Notes: a model not told the origin generated them from the sequence alone. DNA of 64,000 bases from CAZDET01 sp964504335 (GCA_964504335.1 CAZDET010000002.1:1-64000); one strand, 5' to 3'; shown: positions 1 through 9,487, numbered from the stretch's first letter. Program-made: numbers and translations.

Positions 1-1405
1 CAACACCGACTGCGACGATCAGAACCCCGATGTCAACCCCAACGCCGTGGAAATTTCCGGCAACGACGTCGACGAAAACTGCGATGGTATTATAGCTCCC
101 AATCAGCCACCGATTGCCCGTGCGGAGGCCGATCCGCAGCAAGGAGCTGCGCCATTGGTGGTTACACTGCGGGGAGGAAATTCGACCGACCCCGACGGGG
201 TGATCGTCGAATACCAGTGGACCTGGCTCGAGGCAGGATCAGCCCGGGGAGTACAGGGGCAGACGGCTCTCATCGAGCTACCCGAGGGGCTATACGATCT
301 GGTACTGACCGTTACCGACGACGACGGAGCCACGGACTCCGATACCGTTCTGGTAATTGTCACTCCGGCAGTAGACTCGGACGGAGACGGCATCCCGGAT
401 CAGACGGACAATTGTCCGGATACCCCAAATACTGATCAGGCGGATTTCGACGGCGATGGAATCGGCAACCGTTGCGACTCCGATGCCGACAACGACGGGG
501 CGGAACAGGACATCGATTGCGACGATTTCAACCCCGATATCGGAGAACCCGTCCTGCTGTTTGCCGATACGGATGGCGACGGATTTGGCAACCCCAACGA
601 TCTGCTCACCGCCTGTGACAGTGTAGCCAACTACGTTGCGAACGGTTTGGATTGTGATGATTCCAATCCGTCGGTGTATCCCGGAGCTGAAGAAATTATG
701 GATAATGGAATCGATGAAGACTGTGATGGTCGGGACTCCATAAGTAGTGAAGTGCTTTCCGCACTGTTGATCGACGCCGATACCGATGCGGACATCCTCT
801 CCCTGGAGGATGGAGCTACTTACGATTTATCGGAGTTGCCGAATGATTTCCTCAGTGTGCGCGCCCTGACCAACCCCGAAGAAGTCGGAAGTGTCATATT
901 CCGACTTTCCGGACCGATCAATTTGGTGCGGTACGAAAACGTGGCCCCTTACGCCCTATTCGGCAACCGAGGTGATAATTACAAAGGCCGGACCTTCATG
1001 CCGGGTAGCTATGAACTCGAGCTGCAATCCTTCGAGGGCCGAAATGGCATGGGGGCAGCGTCTTTTCCCAGACGGTTTGCCTTTACCATTACCGATACGG
1101 AAGGTACCTTCTCGGGCATTCGGATTGCTACCCAAAACCTACCGGCGGACGGCAGTTTATTCCCCAACCCTACATCCGGCTATTTGAACCTTCAAATTCC
1201 CGGAGATTTAATGTCCTCCGACGTCCGCTTCGAAATTCGGGCAGCCACGGGAGAACGCCTTTTCAACCGCTATGTGAATCGGACTTTTGATCTTGCGGAT
1301 GGACTACAGGTAGAATTAGACGTTCGGACGCTACCGGCCGGGGCGTATTACCTATATATTGTAGGAGATGGATACGCCAGAGCGTTTCCCTTCGTGAAAT
1401 TCTAG
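1..1405 (+). CDS. Secreted MopE/thrombospondin-type repeat protein with PKD domain and T9SS sorting domain (5' truncated)
   Basis: The reading frame is already open at base 2, so the gene starts before the window; the GTG at 47 is only an internal codon. The visible 467 residues begin with Asp/Cys-rich DCDD..NP..PGA-type repeats (MopE/putative metal-binding motif). They continue with a PKD-like Ig fold (about residues 40-120) and a DxDxDG calcium-binding tract of thrombospondin type-3 style (about 125-245, with DNCPDTPN and two further DCDD..NP repeats). A region I do not recognise follows. The C-terminus (about 390-467) is a T9SS type A sorting domain, with the FPNPTSG start and the LPAGAYYLYI strand typical of it. 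The protein is therefore expected on the cell surface or in the medium. The calcium or copper ligand role is inferred from the repeat chemistry; substrate unknown. Confidence 0.85.
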   Translation, partial: NTDCDDQNPDVNPNAVEISGNDVDENCDGIIAPNQPPIARAEADPQQGAAPLVVTLRGGNSTDPDGVIVEYQWTWLEAGSARGVQGQTALIELPEGLYDLVLTVTDDDGATDSDTVLVIVTPAVDSDGDGIPDQTDNCPDTPNTDQADFDGDGIGNRCDSDADNDGAEQDIDCDDFNPDIGEPVLLFADTDGDGFGNPNDLLTACDSVANYVANGLDCDDSNPSVYPGAEEIMDNGIDEDCDGRDSISSEVLSALLIDADTDADILSLEDGATYDLSELPNDFLSVRALTNPEEVGSVIFRLSGPINLVRYENVAPYALFGNRGDNYKGRTFMPGSYELELQSFEGRNGMGAASFPRRFAFTITDTEGTFSGIRIATQNLPADGSLFPNPTSGYLNLQIPGDLMSSDVRFEIRAATGERLFNRYVNRTFDLADGLQVELDVRTLPAGAYYLYIVGDGYARAFPFVKF

Positions 1406-1431
1406 GTGCCAAACCGATCAATCGCCACACT

Positions 1432-1704
1432 ATGAAACTTCTACCACAAATCCTGCTGGCCGCCCTGCTCCTGTCGATGCCTTCCTGTGCGGAGGCCGTT
1501 GATTGTCCGAATGTAGGCGGGGAAACACACGGCTTTTTATATGGAATTTTACATGGCCTGGTATTTCCTTTTGCATTAATTGCCAAGATATTAGGCTTGG
1601 ATTACGACCTCTATGCCCACAACAATACCGGTCTGTTTTACTGGATTGGGTATTTGATCGGGTTTGGAGGCATTTACGGAGGAGTGCTGCGATTTCGGCG
1701 CTAA
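1432..1704 (+). CDS. Small two-segment membrane protein, hypothetical
   Basis: This 90-residue protein starts at the ATG 26 bases after the preceding stop. An N-terminal hydrophobic signal (LLAALLLSMPSC) ends in a Cys that could be a relaxed lipobox. Two further hydrophobic stretches follow: GFLYGILHGLVFPFALI, and LFYWIGYLIGFGGIYGG near the C-terminus. The pattern G-x-x-x-G-x-x-H-G followed by an N-x-G-x-x-Y near the second segment recurs in small Bacteroidota inner-membrane proteins of unknown function. No catalytic motif is visible. Its position between two T9SS substrates is probably incidental. CDS status is fairly certain, function unknown. Confidence 0.7.
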   Translation: MKLLPQILLAALLLSMPSCAEAVDCPNVGGETHGFLYGILHGLVFPFALIAKILGLDYDLYAHNNTGLFYWIGYLIGFGGIYGGVLRFRR

Positions 1705-1730
1705 GTAGTACCTTCCCAAAAACCGATGGA

Positions 1731-4547
1731 ATGAAGTATGCAATGCTGTGTACACTTTGCTGTGCACTGTGGGGGCACGCACTGGCTCAAAGCCTTGCTC
1801 CCGGTGATCTGATCTTCACTGCCTACAACGCCGATGGAGACGACGGCTTGGCTTTTGTCACCTTCGTAGATCTGGAAGCCAATACCACCGTCTACTTCAC
1901 GGATAATGAGTGGACCGTTCCGGATAATCAATTCAACGACGGCGAGTCCTTCCTCACCTGGGTGAGTGGAGATACGATCCTGCCTGCGGGTACGGTGGTG
2001 GCGTTGACCGGGCTTTCTGCGGACTCCGTCCAATCCACCGCCGGCAGTGTATCGGCCGGCTCGCTCAATCTCAATGCCAGCAATGAAGGCCTCTTCGCTT
2101 ACCTGGGCACCGCCCCCGAGGCACCGACGCTATTTCTTTCGGCGGTTACCAATGGTTCGCAAGCCACTAGCTTTGGCACCCTCGACAACACCGGGCTCGT
2201 GGCAGGTGCTACAGCCATTGTTTTACCGAATGGAGCCGATGTGGCCGACTACACGGGGCCCCGTCAGGGCTTAGACCCGGCGGGCTACCGCATCGCCCTC
2301 AACAATCCGGACAACTACGCCGTTCAGGACGGCTCCGGCGACCAAAGCGCCGACGGGATGCCGCCCGATCTTCCGTTCGACACGACCCCATTTATCCTCG
2401 GCGGTTCGGTGGAGTTACCCGAAGTCAGTTTTGACGAATCCTTTGCCGTCGCCTTTGAATCAGACGGTACAGTCCAGGTGCCCGTCGTCATTAGCTCCGG
2501 CACCCTATTCGGAGGTAGTGTCATGGTACTCGTCGAAGGCGGTACTGCCGTAGAAACCAATGATTACAACCTAGCAGCAGTGAATTTCGCCATCCCCGAA
2601 TTTAACGGAAGTGATACGATCATCAATCTGGATTTGGAATTGCTGGACGACTCCGATATCGAAAATACCGAATACGTGGCGCTGCGGCTGCTCGCCATCG
2701 ACAATGCCGTGGTCGGTGAATCGCAGCTATTCGTTCAGTATATCCAGGACGACGATACCCCGACTATAACTCCCAGCGAAGCGCTAACGCTCACTTTTGC
2801 CACCAGTTACCTGGTAAAGGAAGGGGGGGCGGCTGAAATCGTGGCCGGTTTACCCACGTCCAAAATTTTAGCCGTCACCAATTCTACGGACAATGAGCTT
2901 ATCCTCCTGCGTCTGGAAAGTACCCGCGAAATAATACCAATCGACACCCTTGACCTGAGCACCTTCGGAGGTACTGTCAACAGTGTAGCGGCCATTTTCG
3001 ATCCGCAAAATGAAGGCGTGGCCAATGCTATTGGGTTTGCGGTAGCCCTCGAAGCAGATTCGCTGGGGCAGCCGGGTTCGGTGGTGATCATCAACCCGGA
3101 AGGGCAGCTCCTGGCACAGGTGGAGGTCGGCGTACAACCAGATCACATCAGCATCTTCGGCAATACCGCCGTAACGGCTAACGAAGGCGAGCCAAACGAG
3201 GACTATACCGTCGACCCAGAAGGAAGCATCAGCATCATCGAGCTTCCGCTCGACCTGAGTACCCTGGCCCAGGCTAACGTCACCACCATTGGGTTCGCCG
3301 GCTTCAACGGTCAGGAGGAAGAACTGCGTTCTGCCGGCATCCGCATCTTCGGTCCCCAGGCTACGGTGGCGCAGGATCTGGAACCGGAATACGCCACCTT
3401 TAATGAGGATGGGACCACGGCTTTCGTCACGCTGCAGGAAAACAATGCGGTCGCGGTTGTCGATCTGACCGTCCCCGAAGTGACGAACCTATTTCCGCTC
3501 GGTTTCAAGAATCACTTACTACGAGATAATCCGCTGGATGCCTCCAACGATTCGGATACCATCCTACTCGCCAACTGGCCGATCCTGGGCATGTACCAAC
3601 CCGACGGGATCGCCTACTTCCAGAATCCACTGGATCAGACCCCATTGCTCATTACCGCCAACGAAGGAGATGGCCGGGATTACGATGGATTTTCGGAGGA
3701 ATCGGATTTTAAAGACTTAATGCTCGACCTGTCCACTTTTCCCAATGCCGAGGTATTGCAAGCCGACCACGCGCTGGGGCCACTTACCGTAACCACCGCC
3801 AACGGCGACACGGACAACGATGGGCAATACGAAGAAGTTTATGTATTCGGCGGTCGATCCTTCTCCATTTGGAATGCCCTTGAAGGCAACCTCGTCTACG
3901 ACAGCGGCGCGGAGTTGGAACGACTGACGGCCACGGATCCGGAATTTGGTTCCCTGTTTAATGCCAGTAATTCAAATAATTCCTTCAAAAACCGATCCGA
4001 CAATAAGGGACCCGAGCCGGAAGGAGTTATTGTAGCCACCATCGACGGGACTCCCTACGCCTTTCTGGGACTGGAACGCATTGGTGGGGTTGTCGCCATT
4101 AATCTTGCCAACCCTTCCGCACCAGTCATCACCGATTATGTCAATAGCCGTACCCTCGGAGAAGAGGCCGGCGGCGATTTAGGGCCGGAAGGCATCCTCT
4201 ATCTACCACCGGTAGTCGGGGAAACCGTCGCAGTCGATACTGGTCTGGTAATCGTTGCCAACGAAGTGAGCGGAACCCTGAGCATTTATACCATCGATCA
4301 GGATGTCGTATCCAGCGTATCCGATCCCGGAGTGCTTCAGCAACCCTTTTCCGTATACCCGAATCCGATCGCCGGGCAGGGTACGCTGTTCTTTAGCGAA
4401 CCAGCGGCAGTAGAACTCTTCGATCTACACGGGCGATTGATTTTGCAGCAGCCAAAATCCGGGTACTTGGACCTTCCGCCGATCGCCAGAGGAATGTATT
4501 TACTACGTACCAGGGATGGCCGATCGGCGATGGTGCGGATCGACTAA
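1731..4547 (+). CDS. Choice-of-anchor I domain surface protein with T9SS sorting domain
   Basis: The start is the ATG at 1731, because it opens a clean signal peptide (MKYAMLCTLCCALWGHALAQ); the frame is open further upstream but that part overlaps the previous gene. The 938-residue protein has an N-terminal beta-rich domain (LAPGDLIFTAYNADGDDG, about 20-210), then a Calx-beta-like segment (about 225-340, ending VQYIQDDD). A long beta-propeller-like region (about 350-860) carries choice-of-anchor I hallmarks: LLITANEGDGRDYDGFSEE, VYVFGGRSFSIW, NKGPEPEGV and YAFLGLERIGGV. The tail (about 865-938) is a T9SS type A sorting domain (FSVYPNPIAGQG...GMYLLRTRDG). Proteins of this type are secreted and surface-attached; some relatives are annotated as phosphatase- or phytase-like, but no activity can be assigned here. 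It converges with the glycosyltransferase gene 7 bp away. Confidence 0.88.
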   Translation: MKYAMLCTLCCALWGHALAQSLAPGDLIFTAYNADGDDGLAFVTFVDLEANTTVYFTDNEWTVPDNQFNDGESFLTWVSGDTILPAGTVVALTGLSADSVQSTAGSVSAGSLNLNASNEGLFAYLGTAPEAPTLFLSAVTNGSQATSFGTLDNTGLVAGATAIVLPNGADVADYTGPRQGLDPAGYRIALNNPDNYAVQDGSGDQSADGMPPDLPFDTTPFILGGSVELPEVSFDESFAVAFESDGTVQVPVVISSGTLFGGSVMVLVEGGTAVETNDYNLAAVNFAIPEFNGSDTIINLDLELLDDSDIENTEYVALRLLAIDNAVVGESQLFVQYIQDDDTPTITPSEALTLTFATSYLVKEGGAAEIVAGLPTSKILAVTNSTDNELILLRLESTREIIPIDTLDLSTFGGTVNSVAAIFDPQNEGVANAIGFAVALEADSLGQPGSVVIINPEGQLLAQVEVGVQPDHISIFGNTAVTANEGEPNEDYTVDPEGSISIIELPLDLSTLAQANVTTIGFAGFNGQEEELRSAGIRIFGPQATVAQDLEPEYATFNEDGTTAFVTLQENNAVAVVDLTVPEVTNLFPLGFKNHLLRDNPLDASNDSDTILLANWPILGMYQPDGIAYFQNPLDQTPLLITANEGDGRDYDGFSEESDFKDLMLDLSTFPNAEVLQADHALGPLTVTTANGDTDNDGQYEEVYVFGGRSFSIWNALEGNLVYDSGAELERLTATDPEFGSLFNASNSNNSFKNRSDNKGPEPEGVIVATIDGTPYAFLGLERIGGVVAINLANPSAPVITDYVNSRTLGEEAGGDLGPEGILYLPPVVGETVAVDTGLVIVANEVSGTLSIYTIDQDVVSSVSDPGVLQQPFSVYPNPIAGQGTLFFSEPAAVELFDLHGRLILQQPKSGYLDLPPIARGMYLLRTRDGRSAMVRID

Positions 4548-4554
4548 ATAATGT

Positions 4555-6258
4555 TTACGGTTCAATCTGCACTTCTAGCCCCTCCACCTGATAGGCCAGC
4601 GGAGGCATGCCCTGGTAGGCCCAACCGATGCGTAACTCATTATTTCCCAAAGCCAGGCTGTCCGGAGGAGTCAGAAGTAGGTGCAGTTTGATGGTGGTAT
4701 CAGCCGGAAGAATGTCCAAGGGGGATAGTGGTTGGACGGCAAAGGGCATCCAGTCGTTTTTGCCGGCTCGGATGATTGCCTTCAATTGAAGGGGCAAGTC
4801 GCCGGCAAACGGCCGTATTGGGAAGGGATAGGGGTTGGATACGGTTACATCCAGGGGAAGGGTATTCTGTAACTGGAGTGACCGGCTTGTCGGTTGTTGC
4901 CAATGGAATCGCACTTCTTTCACGATTTGCAGGGAATCGACGGTGCGCACTTTGAATCGCTTTTTTCCCACACTCAGCGTATCGCAGCTCGCACATTCCC
5001 AGCTCATGTGCCCGAGCAGCGTTACCCGATCGTTGTGCAGGGCCGTGTCTTGTTGCCACAAATCATATTGGCTCGGCCGGTAGCCGGCATCGGTGATGGT
5101 CCAGGCCGGGCGCCTGGTATAGTAGCGGTAAACGGAAGCATTGCGGTAGCTATTCTGAAAAACGGCCACCCGATCGTCAATGGCCGGTCGGACCACCGCG
5201 ATCCAGGCCCGGTGGTTGAACCGCCGCTGGATGTTCTTCGGCCAGGAATCAACCGGAACAAAGAGCAGCAGTCGGCCCAGCAGGAATAATCCCGCAGCTC
5301 CCCACAAGACCGTTTTGAGATAAGGGACATTCGCCGGTCGGTCCACGGCTTCCCGAAAGAGCAGCACCGTGAGTGGAATCGCCAAAACGGCAGTCCATTG
5401 GGCTTCGGTGCCCCCTTTAAAACTGCTCCACAGAAAGAAGGCGAAAAAACCCACCACATTCCAGTAAAAGGCCGATTCCAGGGGGGCCTGCGGTCGGCGG
5501 CGCCAGAAGGTCCGAACAAAGTAAAAAAGCAACAGCGGGTTGAAAATCAACAATTGATTGAGCAGGTAATTCAAGGTGTACTTTAGCTGATAGTCGTCGT
5601 TGCGGCCGGCCAGGTGGTAGCGCACGGAGGGAAATTCATGGCTCCACTGCCAGTAGAGATGCGGCAAAAACAAGCAAGCCCCAAAGGCACCCGCCAGATA
5701 AAAGGCTGGTTGCCGCCAAAGGCGCCGGTTGGAAAGGACCGTCAGACCAATAATCAGGATACCGTGATACTTACTATACAGCAAAAAGGCCATACTAGCT
5801 CCCCACATCAGGACGGTCGACCAATCCTGCTTGCTCAGATAGCGCTGGTAGGCCCAGAAAAATAGCCCGGTACCCAGTAGCAGGGGGGCATCCGGCGTAG
5901 TGATGAAGCTATAAGCTTGCAGAAAGGGTTGGGCAAAGCACAACAGCCCAAACAACCATAGCCGTTCTCCGCGCGGTTGTCCCACCAAATCCCACAAAAT
6001 TACCATTAGAAAAGAGGAGGATAGCACCGTACCAAATCGGATGTCGAGGTGGGGAGGTAACCAATCCAACCCCAAATAAACCAATAGCGCTACAACGGGC
6101 GGATGGTCAAAGTATCCCCAGTCAAGTTGCTGCGCATAGGCCCAATAGTATGCTTCATCCGCATCGATCGGACTTGCGTAGGCTTGCAGGAGATTGAGAA
6201 TCGTCCACCCTATCAGCCAAAGGAGCGGGGAGTGAGCAATGTGTCGGTTGGAGATCAT
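4555..6258 (-). CDS. GT39/ArnT-like integral membrane glycosyltransferase
   Basis: This 567-residue protein has about 10-12 hydrophobic segments in its first two thirds and a soluble C-terminal beta-rich domain (about 400-567). The N-terminal extracytoplasmic loop carries DADEAYYWAYAQQL followed by YFDHPPVVA, the acidic and DHPP signatures of the PMT/ArnT (GT39/GT83) superfamily. These enzymes use polyprenyl-phosphate sugars as donors on the periplasmic side. The acceptor (lipid A, surface polysaccharide or protein) cannot be told from sequence. A TATGTTTG box lies only 10 bp upstream of the ATG, suggesting its own promoter and a very short leader. The gene is monocistronic and convergent with the T9SS surface protein gene. 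Confidence 0.85.
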   Translation of the reverse strand: MISNRHIAHSPLLWLIGWTILNLLQAYASPIDADEAYYWAYAQQLDWGYFDHPPVVALLVYLGLDWLPPHLDIRFGTVLSSSFLMVILWDLVGQPRGERLWLFGLLCFAQPFLQAYSFITTPDAPLLLGTGLFFWAYQRYLSKQDWSTVLMWGASMAFLLYSKYHGILIIGLTVLSNRRLWRQPAFYLAGAFGACLFLPHLYWQWSHEFPSVRYHLAGRNDDYQLKYTLNYLLNQLLIFNPLLLFYFVRTFWRRRPQAPLESAFYWNVVGFFAFFLWSSFKGGTEAQWTAVLAIPLTVLLFREAVDRPANVPYLKTVLWGAAGLFLLGRLLLFVPVDSWPKNIQRRFNHRAWIAVVRPAIDDRVAVFQNSYRNASVYRYYTRRPAWTITDAGYRPSQYDLWQQDTALHNDRVTLLGHMSWECASCDTLSVGKKRFKVRTVDSLQIVKEVRFHWQQPTSRSLQLQNTLPLDVTVSNPYPFPIRPFAGDLPLQLKAIIRAGKNDWMPFAVQPLSPLDILPADTTIKLHLLLTPPDSLALGNNELRIGWAYQGMPPLAYQVEGLEVQIEP

Positions 6259-6268
6259 ACGATTGCGG

Positions 6269-6276
6269 CAAACATA
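6269..6276 (-). promoter_or_regulatory. Putative -7 box TATGTTTG upstream of the GT39 gene
   Basis: On the minus strand the sequence reads TATGTTTG, an exact match to the Bacteroidota -7 consensus TAnnTTTG. It ends 10 bp before the glycosyltransferase ATG, so transcription would begin about 3-5 nt before the start codon, a nearly leaderless mRNA. No clear -33 TTG was located. Inference only. Confidence 0.45.
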
Positions 6277-6283
6277 CGATTAT

Positions 6284-6961
6284 TCAGCGCAGCAGATCGC
6301 CCAGTTTTCGCTTTCCGCGCTTGCGCAACTTCGCCACTAATTTGGAAAATAGCAATGCGGTGATGTAGGCATCCCCCAGGGCGGTATGCCGATCTTGCAG
6401 CAAAATCTGGTACTCCGTAGCTATGTGATCGAGGCCAAAATTGGGCTCATTTCTCCAGGTTGTGGCGGGATGCACCAGTTGGTAAAGCCGCACCGTGTCC
6501 AGGCTTCGATTTTGGAGGGTTCCTCCTCCGTGGCGGCGCAGCGCATTGTTGATCATTTTGATATCGAAGCGCACGTGATGCCCCACTAATACCGAGTTTC
6601 CGAAATAGGCCAGCACCTCGCGCAGCACTTCGTACTCCGATTCGCGGTCGGGGCGGCTGGGCAAAATACCATGAATGACGATATCCCGCCGCAACCCCAC
6701 TTCCCAGCCCCGCTGAGCAATGAAGCGGTGCAGGGCCGAACCGACCTCCATCGCTCCGTTCTGAACCGCCACGGCTCCTACCGACAACACCCGATCCCGT
6801 TGGGGCTTTAATCCAGTGGTCTCCGTATCGAATACGACAAACCGGACTCGCTCGATCGGCGTTTGCAGATCGATTTTGCCCGGCCGCAGCCCCAGGTACT
6901 CCTGGTAAAAGTCCGGCGGCTCCCCGGGGTACTCTTCCCGTTTTCGAAACCAATTCAACAT
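6284..6961 (-). CDS. DEDDh 3'-5' exonuclease (DNA polymerase III epsilon-like)
   Basis: I chose the ATG at 6961 (MLNWFRKREE), because the 30 bases upstream fall in a tandem-repeat spacer and would encode a hydrophobic, non-family extension. The 225 residues carry ExoI VVFDTETTGL (the D-x-E metal ligands), ExoII LVGHHVRFD and ExoIII HTALGDAYITALLF (H-x4-D), the full DEDDh set. This exonuclease family commonly sits beside a cNMP/CBS/DUF294 gene in acetate-switch loci, exactly as here, 46 bp downstream of it. The cellular substrate is unknown; it lacks a polymerase or UvrC-type fusion. Confidence 0.88.
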   Translation of the reverse strand: MLNWFRKREEYPGEPPDFYQEYLGLRPGKIDLQTPIERVRFVVFDTETTGLKPQRDRVLSVGAVAVQNGAMEVGSALHRFIAQRGWEVGLRRDIVIHGILPSRPDRESEYEVLREVLAYFGNSVLVGHHVRFDIKMINNALRRHGGGTLQNRSLDTVRLYQLVHPATTWRNEPNFGLDHIATEYQILLQDRHTALGDAYITALLFSKLVAKLRKRGKRKLGDLLR

Positions 6962-6974
6962 CACAACAATTAAT

Positions 6975-7012
6975 CTCACCACACTCACCACCTCGCCACC
7001 TCGCCACCTACC
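6975..7012. repeat. Degenerate CACCTCGC-type tandem repeat between two genes
   Basis: The stretch contains CCACCTCG twice in direct succession followed by CCACCTAC, flanked by further CTCACC words. It fills the spacer between the DUF294 gene stop and the exonuclease start. The same words recur at 36545-36572 (trpA/aroF boundary). Confidence 0.7.
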
Positions 7013-8945
7013 GAAAGTACGCTAACTGGAAGCGCACGTTCAGCAGAGATTGCAGTTCCTTTACCGGTCGGAAAGTGTTGCGCAGGTGGAGGCGCTCCAT
7101 TTTGCTGAGTTCGGCCGGATTGAAGTACCGCCCTGAATTTTCGTGTTTCAGCCCCTGGAGGGTACGCAGGCGCATAAGAATTTCGTAAGCATCGGCCGCT
7201 TCCTCATACAATTCCTGGTTTTGGGGTTCCAATTCGGCGAGGCGCTCGTAGCGGCGAAACGTGTTGTTGATACCGGGTAGTTTAGCGGCTAACGTCAGCA
7301 CCCGAGCCGTATCCACCAGGGGCATCATGGCCCGCGCCTTGATATCGAATTCGTTTTTGTGTTCTCCGCTGGATTCGACGACGAAGTTGCGAAAAAACGT
7401 CAGGGGCGGCGGTTTCTGGATAGCCGTACGCGCCATGAACGAAAAAAAGATATCATTCCGCTGGAGGTTGGCCAGAATGGATTCCGATAAACCAGTCGTC
7501 AGGGAGCGGTCACCGTCTACGGGCCGAAAATCGAAGAAGGTGGAGGAGTGGAGGATGGCATCCGAGGTTGGTACGCCAATCCATTCACTGAACGTGTCCT
7601 TCCATTCTTGCAGCGATTGGCACCAGCGCGGGTTGCGCGCCATCATATCACCCGGGCAATAATCGAAACCGACCACGTAGAGGAGCTCCACCACCCGATC
7701 CGCCAATTGCAGGAAGTAATTTTTCACGGGTTGATGCTCCGCCTCATTGACATCCTGAAAGACCAGGGCATGGTCCTGATCGGTGCGCAGTAGCTGTTCG
7801 CCGCGCCCGTGGCTGCCGATGGCCATCCAGCAATAGGGTACGGGAGGGTCGCCCTTCCCTTCTGCCCGCAAGCTCTGCTCGGCCAACCGCAGCCCTCGTT
7901 GGAATAGCTGATCGTTAATTTCCGTCATGATGGTAGCGATGTAGGGCATGGCCACCTCCTGGTAGAGGTATTGCTGAAGCATCGCCTCGGCCCGCTCCCG
8001 CACGCCGAGCATCTGCTCGGCCGTACCCGACCGTTGGATTTCCCGGATTAGGACCGCCGGATTATTCCCCTGCAACACCAGCAGATCATGCTGACTGATG
8101 ACCCCAACAACAGGGGTTTGAACGGTACCGTCTTCGGTAATGCACAGATGGTGAATCCGGTGTTGGAGCATGGCAATTTGCACCTCAGCAACCGTCCGCT
8201 TGCGGCCGATGGTGATGACCGGACTCGACATGATCGCCTCCACGGGGGCATCGAGCGGAAAACGCCCCGTGGCAATCATCGCGCGCAGGTCGTGATCCGT
8301 TACAATTCCCAGTGGCCGCCGCTCGGCATCAATTACGATGATGGAGCCGACCCGCCGGGTCGTCATCGTGTGGGCCGCTTCCCGCACCAAATAATCCGGT
8401 GCACAGGTAATCGGCTCGCTCGACCGGTCGAGCGAGGAAAGTTCCGACAACCGGAGGATCGTAGCGTCAGGAGTATTCGACAGGAAAAATTGCCCGCGGC
8501 GCTTCACCTGTGCCTGGATCGTCTCCGGCAAACTCGATGCCATGCTGGTGGCGAGATAGTACGACAAACGCGGATTGGACTCCATTTCGCGCTGAAAACC
8601 TTCCGTATTCACGGCATACAGCAGCGTATCTTCCGCCGTGCGAGCGGTAAGGGTGTAGGCATCAGCGGCTAATAGAGGACGAATACCAAATACATCCCCT
8701 TCGTCGCAATGCTCCACCAACCGCTCCCGGCCATCTTCCTGGGTAAATAAATCTACGGCCCCTTCCCGAACCATGTAGATGTACGAGCCGGGTAGATCGC
8801 CCCGTTCGTAGATCGTTTCTCCTTTCTGCCGGTATTGAACAACGACGCGCTCCGCTACCCGCGATAGCACTTCTTCCTCTAGCAAATTAAACGGAGGGTA
8901 TTCCCGGAGGAAGTCAAAAACCCGCCGCGCGATCACATTAGCCAT
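7008..8945 (-). CDS. cNMP-binding / CBS-pair / DUF294 nucleotidyltransferase-like signalling protein
   Basis: This 645-residue protein has four parts. First is a cyclic-nucleotide-binding beta-roll (about 20-125, GDVFGIRPLL). Next is a tandem CBS pair (about 175-300, including RRVGSIIVIDAERRPLGIVT). Then comes the DUF294 putative nucleotidyltransferase core (about 320-450, with IGSHGRGEQLLRTDQDHAL, the G-S-x-x-R-x-E...D-x-D pattern). The DUF294 C-terminal helical domain follows (about 490-640). Relatives are GlnD-like and are encoded next to VC_2705-type acetate symporters and DEDDh exonucleases in Proteobacteria. It is probably a cytoplasmic nucleotide-sensing regulator of acetate uptake, but no target is proven. 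It is divergent from the ArsR gene; their shared AT-rich spacer holds a perfect 8+8 dyad. Confidence 0.88.
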   Translation of the reverse strand: MANVIARRVFDFLREYPPFNLLEEEVLSRVAERVVVQYRQKGETIYERGDLPGSYIYMVREGAVDLFTQEDGRERLVEHCDEGDVFGIRPLLAADAYTLTARTAEDTLLYAVNTEGFQREMESNPRLSYYLATSMASSLPETIQAQVKRRGQFFLSNTPDATILRLSELSSLDRSSEPITCAPDYLVREAAHTMTTRRVGSIIVIDAERRPLGIVTDHDLRAMIATGRFPLDAPVEAIMSSPVITIGRKRTVAEVQIAMLQHRIHHLCITEDGTVQTPVVGVISQHDLLVLQGNNPAVLIREIQRSGTAEQMLGVRERAEAMLQQYLYQEVAMPYIATIMTEINDQLFQRGLRLAEQSLRAEGKGDPPVPYCWMAIGSHGRGEQLLRTDQDHALVFQDVNEAEHQPVKNYFLQLADRVVELLYVVGFDYCPGDMMARNPRWCQSLQEWKDTFSEWIGVPTSDAILHSSTFFDFRPVDGDRSLTTGLSESILANLQRNDIFFSFMARTAIQKPPPLTFFRNFVVESSGEHKNEFDIKARAMMPLVDTARVLTLAAKLPGINNTFRRYERLAELEPQNQELYEEAADAYEILMRLRTLQGLKHENSGRYFNPAELSKMERLHLRNTFRPVKELQSLLNVRFQLAYFR

Positions 8946-8979
8946 AGGCTGGATTGAACGAAAACTGAAAATATATACT

Positions 8980-8999
8980 TAAATATATTCGTATATTTA
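8980..8999. promoter_or_regulatory. Perfect 8-4-8 AT-rich dyad between DUF294 and arsR-type genes
   Basis: TAAATATA and TATATTTA face each other around TTCG. The dyad lies between the two divergent starts and just upstream of a minus-strand TATATTTT (8968-8975) that could be the -7 box of the DUF294 gene. Size, AT-richness and place fit an ArsR-family operator; related palindromes occur at 9488-9505 and 16817-16838. Confidence 0.5.
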
Positions 9000-9070
9000 T
9001 GTACTCGAAGAAATCGATCCAAACTTTTTCCACTTCAACCTTATCCGCAGCATTAGTAGAACCCATTCCA

Positions 9071-9361
9071 ATGAAATCACAATTTCAACCGGCATTTCTC
9101 GAAAACTCCACTGAGACCCTGCGCGCAATCGCGCATCCCATTCGGTTGGCAATCATCGATCTGCTGCATACACACGGTAGTTTATCCGTCACGGAAATTT
9201 ACCAACGACTCGATATCGAACAAGCCATCGCCAGCCATCACCTCCGCATTTTGAAGACCCGTGGCGTGGTTGAAGTCGAGCGGGAAGGTAAAAACTCATT
9301 CTACGCCCTGGCCAATCGAGATTTCTACGACATCCTCAAGGTACTGACCAAGGTCATTTGA
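9071..9361 (+). CDS. ArsR/SmtB-family winged-helix transcriptional regulator without metal-binding cysteines
   Basis: The start at ATG 9071 gives 96 residues, the usual family size. An in-frame ATG at 8999 would add 24 residues but overlaps the dyad at 8980-8999, so I disfavour it. The HTH core reads AIAHPIRLAIIDLLHTHGSLSVTEIYQRL, then a recognition helix (about residues 50-65, QAIASHHLRILKTRGVV), then a wing (EREGKNSFYAL). There is no Cys in the protein, and the ELCVCDL metal motif of ArsR is replaced by SVTEIY. It is therefore not a classic metal sensor; redox, metabolite or constitutive repression are alternatives. It lies between the DUF294 gene and the porin/acetate symporter operon and probably controls both. 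Confidence 0.88.
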   Translation: MKSQFQPAFLENSTETLRAIAHPIRLAIIDLLHTHGSLSVTEIYQRLDIEQAIASHHLRILKTRGVVEVEREGKNSFYALANRDFYDILKVLTKVI

Positions 9362-9487
9362 GGCACTTCCTTCTTAAAATTTTTTGTGCTTCCCTCCCCT
9401 ATTTCCCCATTTTTTCCAGGTTTCTCGCATTAGCGATAGAATTATGTTTTGATTGAGGATGATTTTTTTTACTAAAATACTTTGAAT

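Noticed and set aside
1503..1730. N-terminal extension of the choice-of-anchor I protein overlapping the small membrane gene
   Set aside because: A clean signal peptide begins at ATG 1731, and the extension is out of frame with and inside another plausible gene.
6975..7012. CRISPR-like repeats
   Set aside because: Units are only 8 bp, without spacers of constant length, and no cas genes are present anywhere in the window.
8999..9070. Upstream ATG extending the ArsR-type protein by 24 residues
   Set aside because: The extension lacks family similarity and its ATG coincides with the end of a perfect operator-like dyad; 96 residues is the normal size.
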